Shown: positions 46,019 to 57,426 of the stretch, piece after piece
Numbering within the stretch: the first letter of the stretch is position 1
How the letters are laid out: the number at the start of each line of letters is the position of its first letter
Assembly: GCA_944989445.1 (NCBI GenBank)
Contig: CALYLW010000324.1
Coordinates: forward strand, 670,343 to 734,342
Direction of reading: 5' to 3'
Length of the DNA: 64,000 nt
From: Ampullaceana balthica
Taxonomy: Eukaryota; Mollusca; Gastropoda; Lymnaeidae
Translations under genes and position numbers: made by a program
Notes under the pieces: model-generated
Told to the model about the DNA's origin: nothing
Databases searched by the model: none
The model's input: only the letters and a program-made list of their open reading frames with translations

Positions 46019-46195
46019 ATTTATTCCAAAACTTGTTACCCAAATTTAAAAATTCGGTACTTTTTCCCTCACAACTTTTTTTAATTTTAGAGATATGGGT
46101 ATCAAATTTTTAAGAGACATTCACCATCCAATATACAAAACAATGAATAAGAAATGTTTAAAGTAAATCAAGATTTAGAATTTTTTTAATAAATA

Positions 46196-47214
46196 CAGTA
46201 GAACCCACTTAACTCGACCACGGTTAACTCACCAACCCTATTAAGTCGACGTTTTTTTATTGGAACTGCCAAATTCTCTCTTTGTCTTAGCATTTTCTCA
46301 TCGGTTAGGTCAATTCTTTTAAGTCACGGAACCCTAATATATCGAGTACAAAGGAGGGCCAAATTTACCATTTAATGTTGGTTATCTCGATCCCCATGAC
46401 TGATCGCCAGCTTTTGAAAATGTTAGTTAAGATTTTTTTATAACCAAGGGAAGGCATCAAATTTCTGCCTCGCCAGGTCTGCTGGTGACGTCACAGCCCG
46501 CTTGCGTCCAGCTCTCAGCGCTGTGTTACTTCTGGTACTATACCAATAGCCAGCTTTTGAATATGTTAGTTATCGATACCACTCACCATCTCCCTACCGT
46601 ATTTTCGCGCGCGTCTTATAAAAAGTTTTATGGTTTGGAAGAGATGGTTCGGGGACAATAAGGGGATGTGTTGGTTACACGGGGCGGGTTATTTATTAGT
46701 GTAGCCTGTACGGAAAGTCACGCAAGTGCCTTCCAAGGCACAGTATCGCTCAATCTGGGAATCACTGCTGTGAATGATGCTAACTCAGAAACAGTGTAAC
46801 AAACATCAAGCCCCATATAAAAAAAAACACTTATTGTTAACTGGAAGCGCACAAGAGAGGTGACACGATGTCACGTCACCAACGCCGCAGCGTGGTGGGG
46901 CAGGAGTAGCTGAATCCGTTATGTACTAGGGAAAAAAACAGCGCTGACGCATCAAAGGGTTATATTTAAACGGTCCTTAAAATCGAACTGTCTTAGCAAC
47001 CTTAGGAAAGAGTGAAGAAATATTAGGGTCCCGATATTCCTATACGATTCCGATTAATCGTCCCATCACTAATTAACGCACATCATGTACATAAAGAAAT
47101 TTCAAGCACATGTTAATATTTTGTCGCCATATTGGTTTTGTTTAAACTCGATCATCGGTTATCTCGACGCCTTTTGGCAAACCACTAGGCCGTCGACTTA
47201 ACCAGGTTCTACTG
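46196..47214. mobile_element. pogo/Tigger-like non-autonomous element
   Basis: The left end CAGTAGAACCCACTTAACTC and right end AACCAGGTTCTACTG are inverted, with TA at both sides (46194-46195, 47215-47216). It shares most sequence with 16143-17839. Confidence 0.85.
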
Positions 47215-47216
47215 TA

Positions 47217-47763
47217 TATTTAAAGGCATGTTGAAAAAAATCTTGATGAAAATTATAACAAATATACCAAATGTCAATATAATTTATTTAGTGAATATAG
47301 TCAATCTTGTTAATTATAATTTATTTCATCACTGCCAACAGTTAATACCAAAAAATAAAGAATTTTTTTGGTGGTCGGATAAAAAAACAAGTACCATAAG
47401 TTTTAAATTATACTGTACAACTTTTGTACATTAAAAAAACAACAAAAAAAAACCCCAGAGTAGCTTGTATGCAAGAAGACAACCAACATAAAAATAAAGT
47501 GGAACACTTTGATTTTCAATATTTGGATTAATTAATTAATCGTTAATTTTTCAAAAGTTAACAATTAAATTTAAATTAATCATTTACATTAACAGCCCTA
47601 ATTGGGACACATTTTAATACTTTGTTTAATTATCTAAAAAATTATTTGTAGATTTTTAAAGATTAAATGACTATAAGGGATATATACAACAAGAATGAAC
47701 TGATCAACTATATACTCTAATAACTTACACATTTTTTAAAATGACATTATTTTGTTTTATTCA
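47217..47763. other. AT-rich, upstream of UQCRQ coding exon (5' intron)
   Basis: The sequence ends in a good acceptor (TTTTGTTTTATTCAG at 47763) just before the UQCRQ coding exon, so it is probably an intron in the 5' UTR. The upstream non-coding exon was not located. Confidence 0.45.
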
Positions 47764-47786
47764 GCTGTTACTCAAACTCTCTGAAA

Positions 47787-48304
47787 ATGGGAATGAAATG
47801 GGGAAACATGGCGACTAACATACGTGGTGTAATCACCTACAGTCTCTCACCTTATGAACAGAAGGCTTTTGCTGGAGCCATTTCCAAGGGTGTTCCAAAC
47901 ATGTTTCGACGCTTTAAAAATCAAGTTTTCAGAGTGGTTCCCCGTAAGTAATAATATTCCATCTGCAATTTATGCGGATGTGTCAAAAGAATTTTTTTTC
48001 TATTAGCTTTGTCTTAAATTTATAATTTATTTGCACGGATTCAATAAATATTCTCTTTTGGAAAATACTACAGTGATTTATAAATAATATAGTATCTCTG
48101 TACATGCAATTCATATTTTGAATGCCACTTAATCTATTTACATGATAGGAACAGTAATAATTTAGGTGAGCTATACTATAACAAAAATTTATGTTTTCTC
48201 TATTGTCAGCTTTCATCGTTGGTTACCTGGTTTATGACTGGGCCATTAAAGAACATGATAGGCTTTTGCGTAAAAATCCCTGTGACTACATCAATGACGA
48301 ATAG
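47787..48304 (+). CDS. UQCRQ: Cytochrome b-c1 complex subunit 8 (complex III subunit VIII)
   Basis: Exons 47787-47943 and 48210-48304 (TAG) join at phase 1 to give 83 aa, the normal length for the family (human 82). The N-terminus MGMKWGN precedes VITYSLSPYEQKAFAGAISK and GVPNMFRR, followed by one membrane span (VVPPFIVGYLVYDW) and a charged C-terminus with RKNP and DYINDE, all family signatures. The ATG chosen gives the conserved MG start; the exon begins at 47764 after an acceptor, so the 5' UTR is spliced. Known role: small single-span subunit of the mitochondrial ubiquinol-cytochrome c reductase at the inner membrane. AATAAA at 48394-48399 is a likely polyadenylation signal. Confidence 0.96.
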
Positions 48305-48393
48305 ACAAAGAAAGATGCAGTGTCATTTAACTCATTTTCATCAATGTCATTCTTCATTTTAAGTATAGTTTTGAATTTCAAAGTGCAGTCTTG

Positions 48394-48399
48394 AATAAA
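48394..48399 (+). terminator. Candidate polyadenylation signal of UQCRQ
   Basis: AATAAA 90 bp after the stop codon, with T-rich sequence downstream. Confidence 0.6.
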
Positions 48400-48419
48400 A
48401 TTAATTTATTTACAATTCT

Positions 48420-49600
48420 TAAGTTTTTTCTCTTTTAAAATAAATTTAGTGCAGTCATTGACAATGATAGTTTGTAATACATCTTGAAATTTACTGTTGA
48501 GTCAAATTTTAAACTGCCGACCTGGCAGAACATTTTGTGTACTTACATGGAGATATCACTCCTTGATAAAAAGTGATTAGCACTAGGGCTTGTCGGATTG
48601 TTTGTACATTTTAAAACAGTAGAGGTTTTAGATTTAGATTCTATACAAAATTGAGGAAGTGCTTTTGTTGTTCTAATTAAAAGTTATAATGAAACTTAAT
48701 TTAGTTACTCTGGATGTTACTGAACCGAGCAAATTATTTCTTGCAATACAGTTATTATGTGAATGTGACTAAAGTTAAATGCACTTCTATTACTTAAACT
48801 AAAAAAAAACACATGTTCCTGGTAACTTAATTTTTTATTTAAAAATAGGAGATTGCAATTTACATTAAAAAACACTAAATGCACTTTCTAAAAATTAAAT
48901 TCTAAACATTTTGTAATTTATACCATATACATCATTTGTACTTTTTATTTTTTATCTCCAAGTGTACATAATTATATTCATTTAAGTAACACAAATAACA
49001 GAGATTTATGATATTCTACAAAAATATACAACACAATGAGTACTTTCTATCATTGAATTGAATTTAACTTTAAGACAGACAATATCTGTAGCTCTGTCTG
49101 TACCAGCAATAAAGGTACAAACATTTTTTCAACTGTTTATTCTTATAACTAATGTAGAAATGCACACGTTTGAACCTTTTCTTATGAAAAGACTCTAAGA
49201 ACTGATGTTCGGAATGTCTTTTTAAGCAACTTTCTGGAATTTCAAGCTGAGGTTGTTAATTGTTGAACAGACTGTGGAGTTAAAAAAAACACAACTTTTT
49301 TCAAATAATTAATTTTATGAAAAAAAAGTGACTCCATATGTATGATAATGATTGCAAATAGTTTTTTTACCCTTTTGTTCAAAATATTTATCACATTTAT
49401 TTTATTTTAAATTACACTAAAGAGGTAGAACTATTTTTTATCTTCAGTGATTTGAAATCAAATTGTGGTAAATTAAATTTCATGAATTAAACAATCCTTA
49501 TAAAACTGTTTACCACCCAAAAGAATTATTTTAAGATATCTTTACATTGAGGTTTTTTTTTAGTTTTGGTAAGAAATAATACAATAACGTGAGAGTGAGG
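48420..49600. other. Intergenic AT-rich sequence, nothing recognised
   Basis: No exon, RNA gene or repeat with clear ends seen between UQCRQ and the LINE tail. The last COMMD8 exon may lie in 48420-51600 on the minus strand but was not found. Confidence 0.4.
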
Positions 49601-49611
49601 TGGTGATAGAA

Positions 49612-49668
49612 CGCAAGAATCTTCTGGATAGAAGGAGCAGTATCTGTAACAGATAAGATAAGGCATAT
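49612..49668 (+). mobile_element. LINE/SINE 3' tail remnant
   Basis: CAAGAATCTTCTGGATAGAAGGAGCAGTATCTGTAACAGATAAGATAAG is the shared 3' hairpin and GATAA tail of the LINE/SINE families, here a short orphan. Confidence 0.75.
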
Positions 49669-50499
49669 GAGATCTGTAACTATAAAATAAATAATAGTAT
49701 CCCCAGGGATGGTGAGTTCTGATTGTGTGATTTCAATCAAAATGTACATATTTCAATCAATCTAAGAGCTAAGTCAAGTTTTAAAACAATATTATTTTGG
49801 GGTCAACATCTGTCATCATTTTCAAACTGTACATGTGGAAAATTGCACAGTGAGCAACTGGTAGTGGGTGTTAATTCAGACCAAAGTTTAACAGAATTCA
49901 GATCAAAATGAACAATTTCATTCTAGTGCATTATTTCAAAAGAAAATATTACGAATGAATGAGTAGTCCAAATTACAGATAAAAAGATGACAAGATGTGA
50001 GGCTAGCTATCTCACTTGTATAAAACAAACTGCTAAAGAAATGGCATCCAGAAAAAAACAACACAATTTCAGATAAGAAAGGGAAATACTTCGCAAGGAG
50101 AGTAATGAAGCCTTGAAGCGTAAAGCCATAAATGAGAAGGTCCCTAAGACAATCAGCATGAGTTTTTACAATGTAATATCCATGGAAAAAATCAGCAAGA
50201 AAAAAACAACAAACTTACAAGTATAAGCTAACACTGCCCAGCATTTGAAAAAAGATCATTTTTGTAATTTAGGAAGAGAACAGGGCCTAAGCTAGTTCTT
50301 GTGGAACTGAGTAAATCATTATTGGTGCTGATTAAGATCCATTAATTATTACAATTTGCTTTCTACCATAAAGGAAATCTTGGATCTAATGATCTAAAAC
50401 AGACATTGTATCATTGAAACTATTATTTTATAAATAATCACATCTTTAAAAATGTGAGTGGATTTAAAGAGATAACTATGAACATTTAAATTGAACTGA

Positions 50500-51345
50500 T
50501 CAGATGATTTTTCCAGAGACTTTATCAAATACCCTTTGGAATGGGTTCTTGACAGGGATATTATTCAAATTTTATGACATTTATGTCATACAAACCATAG
50601 CAAAGTCAAGAATATTGGCTAGTTGATTTTATAAAGTATAAGGATGTAGCTTTTATTATATCTTCCCAAAGTTAGTTTGGTATCTTATTCATTGTACCCA
50701 GGCTTGATGAATTATAAATCTGAATTTTTATAATTAAAGATTAATATAACATAAAATTTTGTTTATGCCGGAAACTTAATGTTGTAATAGTAATAGTTCT
50801 ATGTGAGCCAAGGAAACTTAATGTTGTAATAGTAATAGTTCTATGTGAGCCAAGGAAACTTAATGTTGTAATAGTTCTAAGTGAGCCAACGACGCTAAGT
50901 ATAAATGTTTTTTCATTATTGGCTTGATCTAAATAGAATGAAGGATCTGATCAACATATAGTTACGAGGTTATTAACCTGGCTTCATAAAAAAGATTTTG
51001 TTTAAAAATAGACCTTTGATACCCTGACTAAAAATCTTTTGAAAATCTCTTAACTTCAAAGTGGTAAGGATCTTTTAGAGTTATTGTGAATAAATCTCAT
51101 ACAGAAGGGTTCACAAAAGTAGACTCAAAAATGCTGGAAACAGGAGTCAAGCAGTGATGTCTCTTGCCTCATTTCTTTTAATAACCTTAGTCATTGAGTG
51201 GATAGTAAATGAATCCACAGACCTGAGGTAGAAAGTGATACTGTGACTTCCTGAGAGCAACTGAGCGACCTAAACTTTGCAGATGGCATTGCACTTCTGT
51301 TTCATAACTGCACACTCTTCACCCCCCACCATCTGACAATTCCAA
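50500..51345 (+). pseudogene. Highly degraded RTE-like reverse transcriptase remnant
   Basis: Short plus-strand pieces in the order of an RTE-type RT: GVKQ...CLLPHF near 51145, VIEWIVN near 51195, and LSDLNFADGIALLFHN near 51265-51320 (compare [14 protein letters not shown] in the copy at 39903-40739; the second catalytic Asp is Gly here). Many stops and frameshifts. Boundaries are estimates. Confidence 0.5.
50772..50895. repeat. ~48-bp tandem repeat, about 2.5 copies
   Basis: The unit starts AAACTTAATGTTGTAATAGT and ends TATGTGAGCCAAGG. Two full copies and a shortened third. Confidence 0.9.
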
Positions 51346-51646
51346 AACATGGAATACGCAGAGAAAAAAAAGGAAGAGATGAAGGTAAAAGAACACATGG
51401 AGACTAGAGGCAGACGACACAGTATGTGATACGAATGTAAAGAAGGAAAATGAAAGTCAGGGCTGATTAAGGAGGAATTGTTTCTTTAAAATTGGCTATG
51501 TCCCTGATGGGATAATAGGTATAGATATTTGATACAATTTCATTGAACCTCTTAGTTGTGTAACTTGAAGCTTCTAAAAAATATCTTTTTAGATCTCATC
51601 TTGGGGACAAAATACAATAATTAATATTAAGATCACTTTCACTTAC

Positions 51647-54600
51647 TTTGCTACAACTTTCTAAAGAGGTAATTAACTTTGACAGTTCTACTTGGTCAAG
51701 TTCCAGAAAAACTTTTTTTCGTATTCCATTGGCATCTCGAATATCCAAATCAAGCTGTAGTAAAGGCTCCTGTATTGAAGCTAATTTGTCACTTGCCATT
51801 GCTAACTAGTGATAAAAAGAACAAATGAAGATACTAATTTTCTCTTTGTGGCAATCAAAGTTTTATGATCATGGGAGAAGTAATATGATCAAGACTGATG
51901 AGGATATCAAATAATCCAAAATGTATATTCTAACCAAACTTTGAACATCTTTTATAGGGTAGCTGAGGTGTACTCATAAAGGCTCTTATATGGTTTTGAC
52001 TGAAAAATATAGTACAAGTACCATGCTCAGGAATGGCATTGACAAAAGAAGCTTAAATTTCTGAGGCAATCTTAATTCCTATCCTATTAAATAACAAATG
52101 ACTAATGTATTTAATATCACTACTGATATCTAACATTATTCTTAATTAATCCCTCAACATTGTTTCATTTAATGTGTCAACTCTTTCTAAAAATAAAAGA
52201 TACTGTGATTTTCACCAGTGTATAAGAAAAAGTGTATATTATTTAGGGTGAAAATCAGATATTTATAATTTTTATTTATAATTTGTAATAATATACATAT
52301 TTTCTATTATCTCAATATTCTATCCACATAAAGCAGAGATCTGTTAACAAAAATGTCTATCCTAGTTACATTATCCTCCCTTAGCATACCAAATTGGTGA
52401 AGAATCTATATATAAAATTCACCAAAGCGAGTATGTGCAAATGAGCACATGGTTCTTGAGTCGTTCTTTCAAAGAATAACATGAGACTCGTAGTGCAGTG
52501 GTTATCACGTCTGCCTTACACAGGGAAGGTCCTGGGTTCAAGCCCCAGTGAAAACATTAAAAAAATTATTTTTTTAAAATGTGTGTTTGTGCCCGTTCTT
52601 TTTCCCCTTTATTGCGAACATGGCTGACCCTGGCTAGGGTCGGTCAATCACAGTTTATGGTTGGCAAGCTAGGGTGGTGGGCAGGTAGATAACCGCTGTG
52701 CGAATGTCTCGAGACCAACAATGCGTCGGTGATTCTGACGTTCACTAACGTTGTTTTGATTTCTTCATGGTGTATTTTGTGTCCGTTCTTTCCCCCCTTT
52801 CTTTGCAATATCCATGAGCAAGTCTGTGGCGTATGCTATGCCGCGGGGCGTATCTAGTTAAATTAAATGTTGAATGAAAACTTAAAAAAATAACTGTGTC
52901 AAGATCATTTGAAAGATGAATTACTATGTTAATTTAAATATGATCCAGGAATATACATTATTATAACAGTTAGCATTAAGAAAACATATCTCATTTGCAA
53001 TCAAATGGATAAATGACCAATTTAAAAATACCCAAATACAATGAAATTCATATTTCAAAAAAGCCATACTCATTTTAAGTAATGCTTTATATCCATTTAA
53101 GAGTGATGTAGATATGCTTTGAAAAAATGCATGCAGAAGGGGAGTTGATTTTTTTTTCTTCTTAGGAATCGAAATTAGAAAAATGAAAACATAATAGATA
53201 AATTTTAAAAGTTTTTAAAAATCTTTTTGCACAGTTTTTAGTTGTACAGCTTTTATGTACCATTTTTAAAATGCAAGGATTTCTTTTTTTTGTTGTTGAA
53301 AATTCACCTTCAATTTCCAATCAAAATCAGATAGCACTGCATGAGAAACTGCTGTTGTGTCTTCAACTAGCTTACGTCTCAGGAGTTGCCTATGACACGT
53401 CAGGGCTTCCAGTAAAACTTTCTTGTATGATTCATCTAAAGATGACATATGTGCTGAGATCTATGTCATAAGAAAAAAGTTGCTTTAATATTATTGATAA
53501 TTTGAAACTAATAATTTTTTTAAAAATTGCCCTAGTAAAATAAGACTCATTTTCATTTAAAATAAATATTGATAATTATATTCTTAAACTTAAAGATGAG
53601 TTGGTCCATTTAAAATCTATATTTAAAAATACATAGAGGAATAAATTCTGTGATCAAAGAAACAAAGTGGTGCTTGCTTTTTCATGTGTCCAGCCTCTCC
53701 CAACTGCTGTTCTCATTAAATCGGTAATTGCTCCTTGCACTTGCCACCATTCTTCTAAGGACCAAGCAGACTTGTAATTATCATGGTCAAGGATACCATC
53801 ATTACAGATGCTTTCAGCGATCAAATGACAAAGCTAAAAGTCAAATTTTAAAATAAAATAACAGATGGTCATTTAGTTTTTTCATATTTTTACATTTATG
53901 TACAAAAACTTTGTAAAAATTTATCATGTTTTGAGTCACAATGGTAAAATTAGCACAATTTTGTAAAAAATTAAGAGTTGATATTGTTAATAATAATCTT
54001 TCTTGGTTGATTTAATTATGTCAGTCTATATCCTTAATTAATAAGAATCAGCTTTGACATTTTTTCTTCTTCTTTGAGGGTCCAAAATAAATGTTATCAT
54101 TCTGGCTCTTAGTATATTGAGGAAATGTTTCTGTGATACAGAAAAAAGATAACAGAATTTCAATGGTCCCAAAGGCCACTCAGTGAAACAGACACAAATG
54201 TCTACAAGTTTTTATAGCTTCAACTGTTCCTTTTTAAAGCTTGTTTCAGTTCCTTATTGTCATGGACAGGAATGAGCAGTTCCTGCATTGTGTTATTGTT
54301 GCTATGAGCTGGAATTGTCTGTAATGGCTGGAGGGGAGTGTGCACGGACAAGATTGTGTTTAAATCTTGAGCATTGTACTTGACTTATTTAAAACAAAGG
54401 TATCCTGGATAATCATCACCATTCTTTCAATGGTGACCATCTCAGTGTTTCTAGTATGCTTCAATACTTGACATGTTACTACTGTAGTTCAAAACAAAGC
54501 ATGCTGCTTGCCACTGGACCGCCTCAGAACCTTTCGATGCTGTTCTGGGATCTTGGCCAAAAAGGGATTATCTAGAAACTGTTGACCATAGACTTTTTCT

Positions 54601-56714
54601 TCACGATGGAGTTGCAAATCCCCAGTTTTCAAACCAGGAAACATATGGTCTTGTTTTCTGCGTTCTTCTCCACAGTCCCTTCTCAAAATTCTCTGTGGAT
54701 GGACACACTAATTGTACCTTGGAGATTGAAGAGTCTTCAATAGTCTTTGAAAGAGTTTAACAATGATATGCTCACATTTCTCTTATGAAGGAAACTGGCT
54801 AAATTAAAAGGTCATTCATTTCATAAAGGTGCCATAGAGGGTTATAACTCCTTGAAACAAGAAGGGGTCTGACACTTTTCAGGAAAAAATTCTATGTTCC
54901 AGGTCTTCTCCCATTCAGCTAACAATGTAGGTCCTGTTGTACCTAGTCAGAACTGTCAGTGATCAAACTCTGCGCTGTCTTATTATCTGCGGACAGCCAT
55001 GCTCTGCAGGTCATTGATGCACAGTGTACAACAGGGGTTGGGAAACCATGGCTCACGAGCCAGTTGGGCTCTATTGATGGCTGCATCTGGCTCTCAAACA
55101 AATGTTCGATTATTTTTAATTTTTAAAAAAATTCAGAATCCTTTGATCTATATTATAATTGTATATAAAAAACAGCATAAAAATGTTATTAAAAGAATTC
55201 AGAGACCTAATTATTGTACTTATAGTGTTGAAATTACACTATCTTATCTTATCTTATCAATACAGACGCTCCTTCTATGCAGAAGATAATTGCGTCCACA
55301 GACCATGACAGATGATCTGTTGGCAAGTGATGCAGCGTTCACAGGCCACGGCTTTGTGGGTTCCACGCATTACCCAGCCGCCTAACTAGTGTTAGGTACC
55401 CATTCGGAGCTGGGTGACTCAGGGACGCCCTAAGCCCCGGGAACAAATCCTTGCCTTGACATGGATTCGAACCCATGACCATCGGTACGCCAGTCGAGCG
55501 CGCTGCCACTCGACCACCGTGTCCACACACTAACAGGGGATGCGGTGGTCGAGTGGCAGCACACTGGACTGTCGTACCGATGGTCACAGGTTCGAATCCG
55601 TGTGAAGGCAAGGGTTTGTTCCCGGGGCCTAGGGGGGTCCCTGAGTCACCCCGCTCCGAATGGGTACCTAACACTACATGTAGTTAGGCTGCTGGGTAAT
55701 GCGTGGAACCCACAAAGCCGTGGCCTGTGATTGCTGCATCACTTGCCAACAGATCATCTGTCATGGTCTGTGGACGCAACTATCTTCTGCATAGAAGGAG
55801 CGTCTGTATAGATAAGATAAGATAAATGCTCACATTTACTTGAATTTTTAGTTTTAAACATAATGTATGGCTCTCACAGAATTACTTTTCAAAATATGCA
55901 GTGTTTATGGCTCTCTGAGACAAAACGTTTCCCGACCCCTGGTATACAATGTTAGGACCAGAGACTTAAATTACTGTATTATTTAAAGACTGAATAAGAT
56001 CTTGAGACATCATTGCATTATTGAAGAAAATAAAACCTAATGGCAATGGCAAGTTTTAAAATGAAAATTTACTAAAAACCTAATGGCAATGGCAAGTTTT
56101 AAAATGAAAATTTACTGAAAACTAAGACTAAGGGAAGGCCAATGCCGATTATAGTTCAGCATGGCATAGACTAAGTTCACTAAGTTAGACTAAGTCAAGT
56201 AATTACTAAGTATAGTTTATTATAGTTATTTATAGTATAGTACATGTATTTAAAATTTACTATTGATGAATTGATGGTAATGATGATGATGATGGTAAGT
56301 TACAACAAATATTTCTGACTAAGACTATAAGCCATTGACTACTGTAGTTAATAAATAAAAATTAAAAAAAAATAAAAAATGTTACTATTTTTAGGCTAAA
56401 TACTAAATAAATAGTCAATAGACTAAATTATAGAGTATTTAAATAAATTAAATTATTTTTAAACTTATGACTTATACTTTTTTAACTAACTATATACTAT
56501 ATTAATATTATATCTACTTATTATTTATTAATTTCAGATTTGTCAAATTTATGTGAATGCTTTCAATAGTATCAAATTTGGGTTAGACCAACACTAATTG
56601 AATTAATGGTTGTTTTTAAAAAGGCATAGTCATTTTAATTCTTACAGTTCCAAAATCATTTATTTTAGCTTTACTCAATAGTGAAAGAGCCGACTCCCAC
56701 TTGTCAGCCGCCAT
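51647..56714 (-). CDS. COMMD8: COMMD8 homologue (COMM domain protein); last exon not found
   Basis: Exons in coding order: 56714-56646 (MAADKWESALSLLSK), 53833-53678 (LCHLIAESICNDG, EEWWQVQ), 53460-53308 (VSHAVLSDFDWKLK) and 51805-51647 (LAMASDKLASIQEPLLQLDL, ELSKLITSLESCSK). They give 179 aa in phase; human COMMD8 is 183 aa. The last two exons form the C-terminal COMM domain with its conserved Trp and Leu pattern. After SCSK a strong donor (GTAAGT) implies a tiny final exon; read-through would instead stop at 51596. The donor of exon 2 appears to be GC (see findings). Known role: subunit of the COMMD/CCDC22/CCDC93 (Commander) complex in endosomal recycling and NF-kB control. Divergently arranged with the flippase. 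Confidence 0.9.
52433..52859 (+). mobile_element. tRNA-Val-like SINE, copy 2 (COMMD8 intron)
   Basis: The tRNA-like part at about 52486-52556 has GTAGTGCAGTGGTTATCACG and GGGTTCAAGCC with anticodon loop CTTACAC (UAC, Val). It shares its start (ATGTGCAAATGAGCA) and end (GGCGTAT...CGTATCTAGTT) with the copy at 239-724. Confidence 0.65.
53835..55020. other. COMMD8 intron 1 sequence without recognised features
   Basis: From about 54100 to 54980 base composition is less AT-rich and a 65-codon minus-strand frame (54686-54489) exists, but I recognise no domain. It may be an old element remnant. Confidence 0.35.
55244..55519 (-). mobile_element. tRNA-derived SINE family A, full-length
   Basis: Near-identical to the copy at 23106-23378: head GGTCGAGTGGCAGCGCGCTC, B-box-containing GGTTCGAATCCATG, hairpin CTTCTGCATAGAAG and GATAA tail at the left. 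Confidence 0.93.
55541..55825 (+). mobile_element. tRNA-derived SINE family A, full-length, opposite orientation
   Basis: Head GCGGTGGTCGAGTGGCAGCA, B-box GGTTCGAATCC, 3' hairpin and GATAAGATAAGATAA tail at the right. It is placed head-to-head with the previous SINE, about 20 bp apart. Confidence 0.93.
56034..56118. repeat. 47-bp tandem duplication
   Basis: AAACCTAATGGCAATGGCAA and the following TTTTAAAATGAAAATTTACT occur twice in a row. Confidence 0.95.
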
Positions 56715-57426
56715 ATTGAAACACCCGACAAGCAAAAGTTACACATCATCTGATTGGACAAATGTATATCTATTTGCCAATAGAACTACGCGACAGCAAA
56801 TTGTTAGGGTAACGACGCAGCAACACAAGGTAAATAGTACACATACTAACGACCTGGTTGCCAATAGAAGAATGAAAATCATTTGTATATTTAAAACTAT
56901 TACGTGTGATGAGTGGCGATTTGTATGACTATCAGAAATATTCTACATGATCTTTTTTCATAAAGAAATGGAAGAGGACGTTCGGAACAGATTTTATAAA
57001 GTGTAGTTGAACAATTTACTAGCTGTGTGAACTGTGTCCGTGGCCAAAGCTCTTAAGTCTAAGACGCCTAAGTTAGTAACTGAGTAACTCACTCTAAGTC
57101 TAAGCTAAGCCTAGACAAAGACGACAAAGAGTTAGAACTAAGATTTACAATAGTCAATAGTTAACCAGTCTTTTGTGCAGTTTCAAGAATTTAACAGTAT
57201 GAGTATGAGTGAGGAGATAGAGAAAAGAATTTTATATAACTGTTCTTATTGTTTATTAAGCAAAGCAGATAGTCGCCTATTTTAACACTAACACTGTTAA
57301 GCTACTGTTACTTAATAGCGCTTCCTGAATTACTATGGCTCAGCTTATAACTATATAAGTATAAGATAAGGTCGGCTTGTGAAAGTTCAAAGACCAACTG
57401 AAATTCTGAAGATAAGTGAAAAGACA
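56715..57426. promoter_or_regulatory. Divergent promoter region, COMMD8 (-) and ATP10 (+)
   Basis: It lies between the two start codons. Three CCAAT-type motifs are close to COMMD8: GATTGG at 56752-56757, CCAAT at 56777-56781 and 56861-56865. A GCCGCCATATTG motif overlaps the COMMD8 start. TATATAAG at 57352-57359 lies 68 bp before the flippase ATG and could be a TATA box or part of the leader. Transcription start sites are inferred, not seen. Confidence 0.5.

Larger units (their letters stand above)
55032..55941. mobile_element. hAT MITE carrying two inverted SINEs
   Basis: The ends CAGGGGTTGGGAAACC and GTTTCCCGACCCCTG are inverted, flanked by GTGTACAA (55024-55031) and GTATACAA (55942-55949), an 8-bp duplication with one mismatch. 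The MITE arms (55032-55240 and 55826-55941) match 44117-44434. It lies in COMMD8 intron 1. Confidence 0.88.

Noticed and set aside
54489..54686. 65-codon minus-strand frame as COMMD8 first exon
   Set aside because: It does not match the family N-terminus, whereas 56714-56646 does and joins in phase to exon 2.
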